A stretch of 5,373 nucleotides of DNA from CBDUUP01 sp965370435. Lineage in GTDB: Bacteria > Chloroflexota > Anaerolineae > Anaerolineales > UBA11579. The stretch lies in the NCBI GenBank assembly GCA_965370435.1, contig CBDUUP010000312.1, positions 1-5,373 on the forward strand, in the 5' to 3' direction. The notes beneath the pieces are model-generated. The model worked only from the letters and a program-made list of their open reading frames with translations. It ran no database searches and had not been told where the DNA came from. Shown in pieces: positions 1-5,359 of this stretch. Every line of letters begins with the position of its first letter. The first letter of the stretch is position 1. Both the position numbers and the translations under genes were made by a program.

Positions 1-383
1 TGCTGCGCCGCCTGCGGGGAGGCGCCCACCAGGTCTTCACCGGCCTGGCTGTTTTCCGCCCCGACGAGAACCTCACCCTCACCGACCTGGCCGTCTCCGA
101 AGTGCCCATGCGCTCTTACGGAGACGACGAGATCGAAGCCTACATCGCCACCGGCGACCCCTTCGATAAAGCCGGAGCCTACGCCATCCAGCATCCCCAA
201 TTCCACCCGGTGGAGAACCTGGCAAGCTGCTACGCCAACGTGGTCGGGCTGCCGCTCTGCCATCTGGTGCGCACCCTGGCCCAGTTGGAAGTCAACCCCA
301 GCGCCGACGTACCCCAGGGATGCCAAAACACCCTGCGCTACCAATGCCCCATTTACGAGCAGGTACTGCGAGGAGACCTATGA
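1..383 (+). CDS. maf: Maf family nucleoside triphosphate pyrophosphatase, 5'-truncated by window edge
   Basis: Maf proteins hydrolyse non-canonical or excess nucleoside triphosphates (dTTP, UTP, modified nucleotides) to monophosphates in the cytoplasm and are linked to septum formation. The frame is open from base 3 and gives 126 codons; the family is usually about 190-210 aa, so roughly the first 70-80 residues, with the N-terminal active-site region, lie off the left edge. Visible family features are the LRRLRGGAHQVFTG stretch (LxxLxGxxHxVxTG type), then YIATGDPFDKAGAYAIQ, which is the very typical Maf C-terminal signature with its conserved Asp-Lys-Ala-Gly-Ala-Tyr, then NVVGLPL. A GTG at 102 lies inside the domain and is not the start. 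The tail after VVGLPL is about 40 residues and contains two of the four cysteines (codons at 228, 258, 321, 345). The stop TGA at 381-383 overlaps the next gene's ATG. Family assignment is firm; substrate preference cannot be read from this part. Confidence 0.93.
   Translation, partial: LRRLRGGAHQVFTGLAVFRPDENLTLTDLAVSEVPMRSYGDDEIEAYIATGDPFDKAGAYAIQHPQFHPVENLASCYANVVGLPLCHLVRTLAQLEVNPSADVPQGCQNTLRYQCPIYEQVLRGDL
371..375 (+). promoter_or_regulatory. Ribosome binding site of the PBP gene (AGGAG)
   Basis: AGGAG sits inside the last codons of maf and four bases before the ATG at 380. With the ATGA stop/start overlap it decides the start of the penicillin-binding protein gene. The alternative ATG at 320 would add 20 residues in front of a textbook lipoprotein signal peptide. 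Confidence 0.75.
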
Positions 384-2605
384 AAACCCGCCTTTGGATT
401 ATCCTGATCTTCCTTATGCTTCTGGCCGGATGCGGCAAGGAATCCACGCCCACGCCTTTTGGTCCGAATCCCACCCTGCTGCCGGTCCAACATATCACCC
501 TCACACCCCCCCCAACCCCAGACCCCGATACCGCCGCCCGCGCCTACCTGGACGCCTGGACCGTAGGCGACCTGGAAACCATGTACGCCTTGCTCACCCC
601 CCTCAGCCAGGACGCCAAAAGCTGGGAGGACTTCTTCACCCACTACGATGGCATCCGCCGAGAGATCAACCTGGTCGAGGTGCGCTACGAGATCCTTTCT
701 CTGTATGAACCTACTGGCACATCAGCCGAAGTCAAATTCCGCGTCACCATGACCACCGCCCTGGTCGGCGATATCCAGAGCGATACCGATATGCTCTTGA
801 GCCTCAGGGACAACCAATGGCGAGTGGAGTGGGACGACCGGCTGGTGCATCACATGCTGGAAGGAGAGAACTACCTCAGCCTGACCCGCACCGCCCCGCC
901 CCGGGGCAGCATCTACGACCGCAACGGAAATCCCCTGGCCGCCTATTCAGAAGGGATCGTCTCCGTCTATCTGGACAGCAGCCGGATTGACCCCGAAGAA
1001 GAAGACGCCATGCTTTCAGCCTTGAGCCGGGTCCTGGGATATTACCCCTCAGTCATCCAGTCCTACTACTACAATAAGCCCGAAGGTTGCTGCTACCCCC
1101 TGGGGCAGTTCTCCCCTGCAGAGTTGGAGCAGCACCGGCGAACCCTGGAAAATTGGGTCCACATGGGGGTAAGTTGGCGGGTGGATACGTACAATGGCCG
1201 CTTGTACAATACCAGCGGAGTGGCTCCCCACGTCACCGGCTACACCTGGGAAATCCCCGAAGACCAATTCGAAGAGTACTTCAACCAGGGCTACCGAGCC
1301 GGCGACCGGGTGGGCGTCGTCGGGCTGGAATACTGGGCCGAGTCCTACCTGGGAGGCTCCTTCGGCGGCAGATTATACGTCCGGGAAGGGGATACCAATA
1401 TCGCCACCCTCCTGGCCGAAACCCCCTCCCTGCCCGCCCATGACATCTACACCACCCTGGACAAAGATCTGCAGATCGTCGCCCAGCAATCCCTCCTGGG
1501 TTTCAACGGCGCGGTGGTGGTGATGGAAGTGGACACCGGACGGGTGCTGGCAATGGCCTCCTCCCCTCACTTTGACCCCAATGCCTTCACGCCCGGAAAC
1601 TTCAACGCCCAATTCTATTTTGACGCCATCCTCAATTACTATAACGAACCCTATCTTCTCAACCGCGCCGCTCAGGGACAGTACCAACTGGGATCGGTGT
1701 TCAAAACCATCGTGTTTCCAGCCGCCCTGGAAAGCGGCCTGTTTTCCCTCCAGCATGAATTTTCCTGCGGCCACACCTGGAATAGGACCGGCGTTCCATA
1801 TGAAGACTGGACCCTCGCCAAAGGAAAACCGGCCAGCGGTCTGTTGACCTTTTCGGAGGGGCTGATGCGTTCCTGCAACCCTTATTACTATGAAATTGGG
1901 TATACGCTCTACAGCGCAGGAATGGAAAATCTTGTGCCCGACCTGGCCCGCAACTTCGGCCTGGGCAGCCCCACCGGCATAGAAGTGATCGGTGAAGAAG
2001 ACGGGCTGATTGAAAACCCCGAGAACGTGGACGCCGCAGTGCAGATGGGCATCGGCCACGGCCTGTTAGTCACCCCGCTGCAAGTAGCAGACTATATCGC
2101 CGCCATCGCCAACGGCGGTACTCTCTATCGCCCCCAATTGATCGAGACCATTCAAACCATAGAAGGCGAACAGACCTTCACCTTCGCCCCGGAGGAAGTC
2201 GGCGCTCTGGATGTCAGCCCAGAAAACCTGCAAGCCCTCCGCAACGCGATGGTCCTGGTGGTCGCCAATCCTCGGGGCACCGCTTACCACATTCTGGGAT
2301 ACCTCTCCACCATCTTGCCCCTGGCCGGAAAGACCGGGACCGCCCTGGAACTCAACCGGGATCCCCACGCCTGGTTTGCGGGATATTCCTATGCCAACCG
2401 CGCCGGCAAACCGGACATCGCCGTGGTCGTCCTCATCGAACACATCGGCGAAGGATCCGATTACGCCGCTCCCATTTTCCGGCGCATCATGCAAAGCTAC
2501 TTCGGCTACAACCTCACCGCCCTCCCCTGGGAATCCCGCACCGGCGTTCTGGCCACCCCCGAACCCGAAGGCACCCCCTCCCCCGACGAAACCGAGACGC
2601 CGTGA
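380..2605 (+). CDS. MecA/PBP2a-like class B penicillin-binding protein, predicted lipoprotein
   Basis: This D,D-transpeptidase would cross-link peptidoglycan stem peptides on the outer face of the cytoplasmic membrane. It is 741 aa. Residues 1-18 form a lipoprotein signal peptide (MKTRLW, hydrophobic core, lipobox LAGC with Cys18). A Pro/Thr-rich linker (about 21-50) is followed by an NTF2-like domain of the MecA_N type (about 50-165). The class B dimerisation domain begins with RGSIYDRNGNPLA (175-187) and includes the conserved GLE at 315-317. The transpeptidase domain (about 380-715) has all three catalytic motifs: SVFK with nucleophile Ser439 and Lys442, SCN at 498-500, and KTGT at 651-654. 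A Pro/Glu/Thr tail ends the protein. There is no glycosyltransferase domain, so it depends on a separate glycan polymerase. It overlaps maf by ATGA and is probably in one operon with it. The domain order recalls low-affinity PBPs of Firmicutes, but beta-lactam affinity cannot be inferred. Confidence 0.93.
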   Translation: MKTRLWIILIFLMLLAGCGKESTPTPFGPNPTLLPVQHITLTPPPTPDPDTAARAYLDAWTVGDLETMYALLTPLSQDAKSWEDFFTHYDGIRREINLVEVRYEILSLYEPTGTSAEVKFRVTMTTALVGDIQSDTDMLLSLRDNQWRVEWDDRLVHHMLEGENYLSLTRTAPPRGSIYDRNGNPLAAYSEGIVSVYLDSSRIDPEEEDAMLSALSRVLGYYPSVIQSYYYNKPEGCCYPLGQFSPAELEQHRRTLENWVHMGVSWRVDTYNGRLYNTSGVAPHVTGYTWEIPEDQFEEYFNQGYRAGDRVGVVGLEYWAESYLGGSFGGRLYVREGDTNIATLLAETPSLPAHDIYTTLDKDLQIVAQQSLLGFNGAVVVMEVDTGRVLAMASSPHFDPNAFTPGNFNAQFYFDAILNYYNEPYLLNRAAQGQYQLGSVFKTIVFPAALESGLFSLQHEFSCGHTWNRTGVPYEDWTLAKGKPASGLLTFSEGLMRSCNPYYYEIGYTLYSAGMENLVPDLARNFGLGSPTGIEVIGEEDGLIENPENVDAAVQMGIGHGLLVTPLQVADYIAAIANGGTLYRPQLIETIQTIEGEQTFTFAPEEVGALDVSPENLQALRNAMVLVVANPRGTAYHILGYLSTILPLAGKTGTALELNRDPHAWFAGYSYANRAGKPDIAVVVLIEHIGEGSDYAAPIFRRIMQSYFGYNLTALPWESRTGVLATPEPEGTPSPDETETP

Positions 2606-2609
2606 TTGG

Positions 2610-2627
2610 TCTGAGTGGTCGGAGTGG
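2610..2627 (+). repeat. Two-copy 9-bp tandem repeat just after the PBP stop
   Basis: TCTGAGTGG is followed directly by TCGGAGTGG, a single mismatch, starting four bases after the PBP stop codon. It is short and could be chance, but it forms the left edge of a spacer that is otherwise made of repeats. Confidence 0.5.
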
Positions 2628-2672
2628 TTGCAACAGATCAATCACCATAGGCCATTTGTCTTTAGGAATCGA

Positions 2673-2714
2673 GGCTTTAGCCGGGTCTCGTACGCCAGTT
2701 CATCCGGCTGAACC
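2673..2714. repeat. Imperfect inverted repeat, possible transcript-end hairpin
   Basis: The left arm GGCTTTAGCCGG (2673-2684) pairs with the right arm CCGGCTGAACC (2704-2714). There is a perfect 6-bp core (AGCCGG/CCGGCT), a T-G wobble, two A-T pairs, one bulged C and two closing G-C pairs, around a 19-base loop. No T-run follows, so it is not a standard intrinsic terminator. It could slow or protect the 3' end of the maf-PBP transcript, or be a dispersed repeat. Confidence 0.5.
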
Positions 2715-2725
2715 GCTCGCCGCGG

Positions 2726-2792
2726 CCACAGAGAACTCAGAAAATTCAAGCTTTTCTCTCTAAGCGAAGCGGCGAACTCTGTGTCTCTGTGG
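2726..2792. repeat. CACAGAG-type inverted and tandem repeat element
   Basis: CCACAGAGA (2726-2734) is the exact reverse complement of TCTCTGTGG (2784-2792). The right arm also holds a period-8 tandem (CTCTGTG at 2777-2783 and 2785-2791). Between the arms lies a smaller dyad, AGAAAA (2739-2744) with TTTTCT (2752-2757). From memory, CACAGAG/CTCTGTG motifs with 8-bp spacing recur in intergenic DNA of Chloroflexota and other environmental bacteria; I could not check that here. Confidence 0.55.
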
Positions 2793-2856
2793 TGAAATGT
2801 TTGTAAAGTCCAAATAATTCATTGATGAAATATCTCACCTCAAACAGTTAGTAAGG

Positions 2857-2862
2857 TAAAAT
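2857..2862 (+). promoter_or_regulatory. Candidate -10 box (TAAAAT) of rsgA, leaderless geometry
   Basis: TAAAAT ends six bases before the rsgA ATG, so transcription would begin at or next to the A of the start codon. No usable Shine-Dalgarno is present: the only purine run, AAGGG at 2863-2867, is one base from the ATG. TTGATG at 2822-2827 is too far upstream (29 bases) to be its -35, and no better -35 is seen. Confidence 0.4.
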
Positions 2863-2868
2863 AAGGGC

Positions 2869-3777
2869 ATGGAGTTAGAACGCGCCATCGTAATCAAGTA
2901 CGCATCAGGATTCTATACCCTAGAAACCGGGGAAGGCGAAATCGTCGCCCGCCTGCGAGGACGCCTCAAACGCGGCCCTCGCACCGGCGACATCCTGGCC
3001 GTCGGCGATTGGGTCCAGATCAGCCGCCAGCAGGATGGCAGCGCCATGATCGAAGAAATTGAAGAACGCCAGCGGTCCCTCTCCCGCCTGGCCCCCACCC
3101 CCCGGGGCGAATACGAACAAGTCATCATCGCCAACCCCGACCAGGCCGTCTTCGTCTTCGCCTGCACCCAGCCCGAACCTCGCCTGCGCATGTTGGACCG
3201 CTTCCTCATCATCTCCGAAGAACGAGAGATACCCTCCCTGATCGTCGCCAACAAAGTGGACCTGGTGGGCAAAGAAGCGGCCAAGAGCCTTTTCGATCGT
3301 TATGCTGACATAGGGTACGACCTCATATACACATCAGTCAAGGAACTGCTCGGTGTCGAAGAACTACACCAACGCCTGAAGGGCCAGATCTCCGTATTGG
3401 CCGGGCCATCAGGAGTGGGCAAATCCAGCCTGCTCAACGCCATCCAACCCGGATTGGGCCTCGCAGTCCGAGAGATCAGCAAAACCTCCCGCAAAGGACG
3501 CCACACTACCGTAGTGCGCCAGATGTTCCCCCTGGAAGGAGGCGGCTACGTGGCCGACACCCCCGGCCTGAAAGCCCTGGCCTTATGGGATATCGAACCG
3601 GAAGAACTGGACGGATACTTCCCGGAGATCAGCCCCCTGGTGGCCGACTGTCAGTTCAGCAGCTGCAGCCACATCCACGAACCCGGCTGCGCGGTGAAAT
3701 TAGCGGTAGAAGAAGGCCGCATCCACCCCGAACGCTACGATTCTTACGTCCGGATCCGCCTGGCCGACGAAGAGTAA
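2869..3777 (+). CDS. rsgA: Ribosome small subunit-dependent GTPase A (RsgA/YloQ/YjeQ)
   Basis: RsgA binds the 30S subunit late in assembly and hydrolyses GTP when stimulated by it, releasing maturation factors; it is cytoplasmic. The 302-aa length is normal for the family. The N-terminal OB-fold (about 1-70) opens with the typical IVIKYASGFYTL stretch. The GTPase domain has the circularly permuted motif order that defines the family: G4 NKVDL (128-132), G5-like YTS (154-156), then G1 GPSGVGKSS (179-187), the G2 region RHTT (211-214), and G3 DTPG (230-233). The C-terminal zinc site is Cys261, Cys266, His268, Cys274, in CX4CXHX5C spacing. The ATG at 2869 is the only possible standard start because an in-frame TAA lies at 2857-2859. 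It stands alone between two non-coding spacers, so it is probably transcribed by itself. Confidence 0.97.
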   Translation: MELERAIVIKYASGFYTLETGEGEIVARLRGRLKRGPRTGDILAVGDWVQISRQQDGSAMIEEIEERQRSLSRLAPTPRGEYEQVIIANPDQAVFVFACTQPEPRLRMLDRFLIISEEREIPSLIVANKVDLVGKEAAKSLFDRYADIGYDLIYTSVKELLGVEELHQRLKGQISVLAGPSGVGKSSLLNAIQPGLGLAVREISKTSRKGRHTTVVRQMFPLEGGGYVADTPGLKALALWDIEPEELDGYFPEISPLVADCQFSSCSHIHEPGCAVKLAVEEGRIHPERYDSYVRIRLADEE

Positions 3778-3815
3778 TCCAAAACCGGCCCAGCCACCCG
3801 ATGTCAGGGAGACGC

Positions 3816-3834
3816 CCAACCTCTCGCAGGTTGG
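3816..3834 (+). terminator. Perfect 7-bp hairpin downstream of rsgA, no T-tract
   Basis: CCAACCT (3816-3822) and AGGTTGG (3828-3834) form a perfect stem around the 5-base loop CTCGC, 38 bases after the rsgA stop. No run of T follows (TATGGAAGC), so it does not fit a Rho-independent terminator. It could be an mRNA 3'-end stabiliser or a small dispersed repeat. Confidence 0.35.
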
Positions 3835-3873
3835 TATGGAAGCAGCCATTTGCAAGGAAAAATTCAGGCTAGA

Positions 3874-4008
3874 ATGAAACTCCGGTTTGAGAGACTACCT
3901 TCGGGATGTTTAAGGCGACAACATTTGCGTGCGCACTATTATTGGGATGGGGGACATGATATAATTTTATTGTTGGCATTAAAAGGTGGAAGGGAGACGA
4001 ATTATTGA
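3874..4008 (+). CDS. Possible small protein (44 aa) or remnant of a RelE/Gp49-like toxin
   Basis: The ATG at 3874 opens 44 codons ending at TGA 4006-4008; an in-frame TTG at 3850 would give 52. The frame is in fact open all the way from the rsgA stop (77 codons). The ribosome site is weak (AGG five bases before the ATG). The product is basic at the start (MKLRFERL), then LRAHYYWDGGHDIILLLALKG. The pattern of an arginine strand, an aromatic pair, a turn DGG and a hydrophobic strand IILLL recalls the last beta strands of RelE-superfamily toxins such as Gp49/HigB, but it is too short to be an intact one. That likeness is by eye and weak. A consensus extended -10 lies inside the frame, so the ORF may equally be chance. 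Confidence 0.22.
   Translation: MKLRFERLPSGCLRRQHLRAHYYWDGGHDIILLLALKGGRETNY
3957..3965 (+). promoter_or_regulatory. Extended -10 promoter (TGATATAAT), likely for the methyltransferase
   Basis: A perfect TATAAT (3960-3965) is preceded by TG one base upstream (3957-3958), the extended -10 form that can work without a good -35. No convincing -35 lies 16-18 bases upstream. Transcription would start near 3972, giving a leader of about 150 bases before the ATG at 4124. AT-rich DNA yields such boxes by chance, but the match is exact and faces the gene. Confidence 0.5.
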
Positions 4009-4084
4009 TTGGCGCGGTAGAGTTTCATCGCTAACCAATCATGAAATTGGTATCGCGGTCAAGAACAATTTTCAAGAAGGTTGA
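3983..4084 (+). pseudogene. Open stretch in the methyltransferase frame ending at a single TGA
   Basis: From 3983 (after TAA 3980-3982) to TGA 4082-4084 there are 33 sense codons in the same frame as the methyltransferase. The only standard start is GTG 3986. The translation is protein-like, including IIDWRGRV and NHEIGIAVKNNFQEG. After the TGA the frame reads LAIRLSSDEAQVE straight into the annotated ATG at 4124. It may be a decayed N-terminal extension, the tail of a broken small gene (it overlaps the 3874-4008 frame), or chance. No ribosome site fits GTG 3986; the tract GGAAGGGAGA lies just downstream of it. Confidence 0.25.
4006..4050. repeat. Overlapping, mutually exclusive short dyads in the methyltransferase leader
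   Basis: CCAATCA (4035-4041) pairs with TGATTGG (4006-4012). CCAAT (4035-4039) can instead pair with ATTGG (4046-4050). TTTCAT (4023-4028) pairs with ATGAAA (4041-4046). These exclude one another, so the leader could switch between folds, but each stem is only 5-7 bp. Confidence 0.3.
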
Positions 4085-4105
4085 CTTGCAATAAGATTAT
4101 CAAGT
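4084..4105. promoter_or_regulatory. Quasi-palindrome just upstream of the methyltransferase, possible operator
   Basis: ACTTG (4084-4088) and CAAGT (4101-4105) flank ATAA (4091-4094) and TTAT (4097-4100), so nine of the bases on each side match across a centre, with an uncompensated CA on the left. TTGACT (4081-4086) overlapping the left arm looks like a -35 box, but no -10 is well placed. Controller-type or self-binding operators occur at such positions in restriction-modification loci; no controller gene is visible here. Confidence 0.25.
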
Positions 4106-4123
4106 GATGAGGCTCAGGTTGAA

Positions 4124-5359
4124 ATGGATAAGTTGACCAATGAAGAAAAACGAGTAGACATCTATACTTCAGTACATCAACCTACTATTTCTTCAGAAGT
4201 GTCTCCAGATACTCCTCTTGAAAATCTGAACCTCAATTGGCGCGAAAAAGATTTACCCGAAAGATCAAGAACCAAACATGTTCATAGACTGCATCCCTAC
4301 TTGGGAAAGTATATTCCTCAATTAGTTGAGATTTTCCTGCGAAAATATTTTACCTCCGACCAAAAAGTGCTTGATCCGTTTTGTGGTTCAGGAACTACTC
4401 TGGTTCAGGCCAATGAGTTAGGAGTTCACTCTGTGGGGTACGATATTTCCGCATTTAATGTTCTCTTATCGAAAGTAAAAACGGCCAGGTATGACACCAA
4501 AAAAGCTAAACGTGAAATTCTAGATATATTAGAAAAAGTTCAACTAGCTACTCAAGACCCACCGCCCTTACAACCTCGACTATGGAATATCCACCCAACA
4601 TTAACAACATTATCAACTGATGATAATGAGTATCTTCGAAACTGGTTTTCACCAAATGCATTGAGCGAACTTCTTGTCTATCGTCACTACATTAAAATTG
4701 AAGACTACGAGTATAAGGATCTACTAAGAATTATTCTTTCCCGGGCTGCTCGTTCTGCTCGTTTGGTTAAACATTTCGATTTAGATTTCCCCAAAGAACC
4801 CCAAACTGAACCCTATGACTGTTATAAACATTCACGAACATGCAAACCTGTTCAAGAGGCTTTTAAATTCCTGAAACGTTACAGCATAGATACAATTAGA
4901 AGAATTACAGAATTCTCTGCTTTGCGAACCGATGCTCAAGTGGACATACATCATGAAAATAGCCTCACCGGTAACTTTCCAAATATCGATGGAGTAATAA
5001 CGAGTCCTCCATACGTTGGCCTAATAGACTATCACGAACAACATATTTATGCTTACCATTTATTGGGCTTAGAAGATAAGAGGGGTGATGAAATTGGCCC
5101 CGCGACGAATGGTAAAAGCCAAAATGCCAAAAGCGCCTACAAACGAAGCCTTGCAACAGTTTTTAGTCATGCTGCTGATGCTATGCCTAGTGGAGGCAGA
5201 ATGATCGTGATCGCTGGTGATAAACATAATTTATACGATGATATTGCAAATCAAGCGGGTCTTGAAATTGAAGATGTAGTACAACGGCATGTAAATCGTA
5301 GAACTGGAAGACGTACCAACGAATTTTACGAGTCAGTATTTATCTGGCGAAAACCATAA
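4124..5359 (+). CDS. DNA amino-methyltransferase (N4-cytosine or N6-adenine), TSPPY type
   Basis: The 411-aa product would transfer a methyl group from S-adenosylmethionine to an exocyclic amino group in DNA. HRLHPYLGKYIPQL (54-67) precedes motif I DPFCGSGTT (84-92), the SAM loop. VGYD with Asp107 fits motif II, the acidic ribose contact. Motif IV, the catalytic loop, is TSPPY (293-297), preceded by a motif III-like strand with VDIHHENSL (273-281). MPSGGRMIVIAGD (354-366) fits motif VI, and the end NRRTNEFYESVFIW type tail is complete. TSPPY favours N4-cytosine, but N6-adenine is not excluded. About 160 mostly helical residues (about 115-272), with ARSARLVKHFD and CYKHSRTCKPVQEAFKFL, lie between motifs II and III and may hold target recognition. 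The ATG at 4124 is the first standard start after the in-frame TGA at 4082; its ribosome site is weak (GAGG 4109-4112). Codons are AT-rich, unlike upstream genes. No partner nuclease is in the window. Confidence 0.9.
   Translation: MDKLTNEEKRVDIYTSVHQPTISSEVSPDTPLENLNLNWREKDLPERSRTKHVHRLHPYLGKYIPQLVEIFLRKYFTSDQKVLDPFCGSGTTLVQANELGVHSVGYDISAFNVLLSKVKTARYDTKKAKREILDILEKVQLATQDPPPLQPRLWNIHPTLTTLSTDDNEYLRNWFSPNALSELLVYRHYIKIEDYEYKDLLRIILSRAARSARLVKHFDLDFPKEPQTEPYDCYKHSRTCKPVQEAFKFLKRYSIDTIRRITEFSALRTDAQVDIHHENSLTGNFPNIDGVITSPPYVGLIDYHEQHIYAYHLLGLEDKRGDEIGPATNGKSQNAKSAYKRSLATVFSHAADAMPSGGRMIVIAGDKHNLYDDIANQAGLEIEDVVQRHVNRRTGRRTNEFYESVFIWRKP

Larger units (their letters stand above)
3778..4123. other. 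346-base transition zone between rsgA and the methyltransferase gene
   Basis: This spacer starts GC-rich and becomes AT-rich after about 3840. Contents in order: a 7-bp hairpin (3816-3834), a 44-codon ORF (3874-4008), an extended -10 promoter (3957-3965), a Shine-Dalgarno-like tract GGAAGGGAGA (3988-3997) with no normal start at the right distance, an open stretch in the methyltransferase frame (3983-4084), and several dyads (4006-4050, 4084-4105). I see no tRNA, CRISPR repeat or insertion-sequence end. It is the likely left boundary of acquired DNA. Confidence 0.6.

Noticed and set aside
320..379. Upstream ATG for the PBP gene at 320
   Set aside because: It would put 20 basic, Pro-rich residues before a complete lipoprotein signal peptide; ATG 380 has the AGGAG site and the ATGA overlap.
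1373..2059. Long minus-strand open frame (228 aa) opposite the PBP gene
   Set aside because: It lies wholly antisense to the transpeptidase domain with all three catalytic motifs, is Gly/His/Val-rich, and matches no family; GC-rich coding DNA gives such shadows.
2066..2641. Minus-strand open frame (191 aa) over the PBP 3' end
   Set aside because: Antisense to conserved PBP sequence including KTGT; glycine-rich low-complexity product.
3585..3872. Open frame overlapping the end of rsgA
   Set aside because: Most of it is in another frame inside the rsgA GTPase and zinc-site coding region; the product is Arg/Pro-rich without family features.
3849..3875. TTTGCA...TAGAAT as a second promoter
   Set aside because: Spacer is only 14-15 bases and both boxes are imperfect; the extended -10 at 3957-3965 is far better.
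3885..3922. GTTTGAGAGAC...GGCGACAAC stretch that resembles a CRISPR repeat edge
   Set aside because: Only one copy exists in the window and no spacer-repeat periodicity or cas gene is present.
3929..3936. 8-bp palindrome GTGCGCAC
   Set aside because: Isolated, with no extension of symmetry and no second copy; could be chance.
4041..4094. 17-codon ORF (MKLVSRSRTIFKK...) as a leader peptide
   Set aside because: No ribosome site, no attenuator-like codon run, and random AT-rich DNA produces such ORFs readily.
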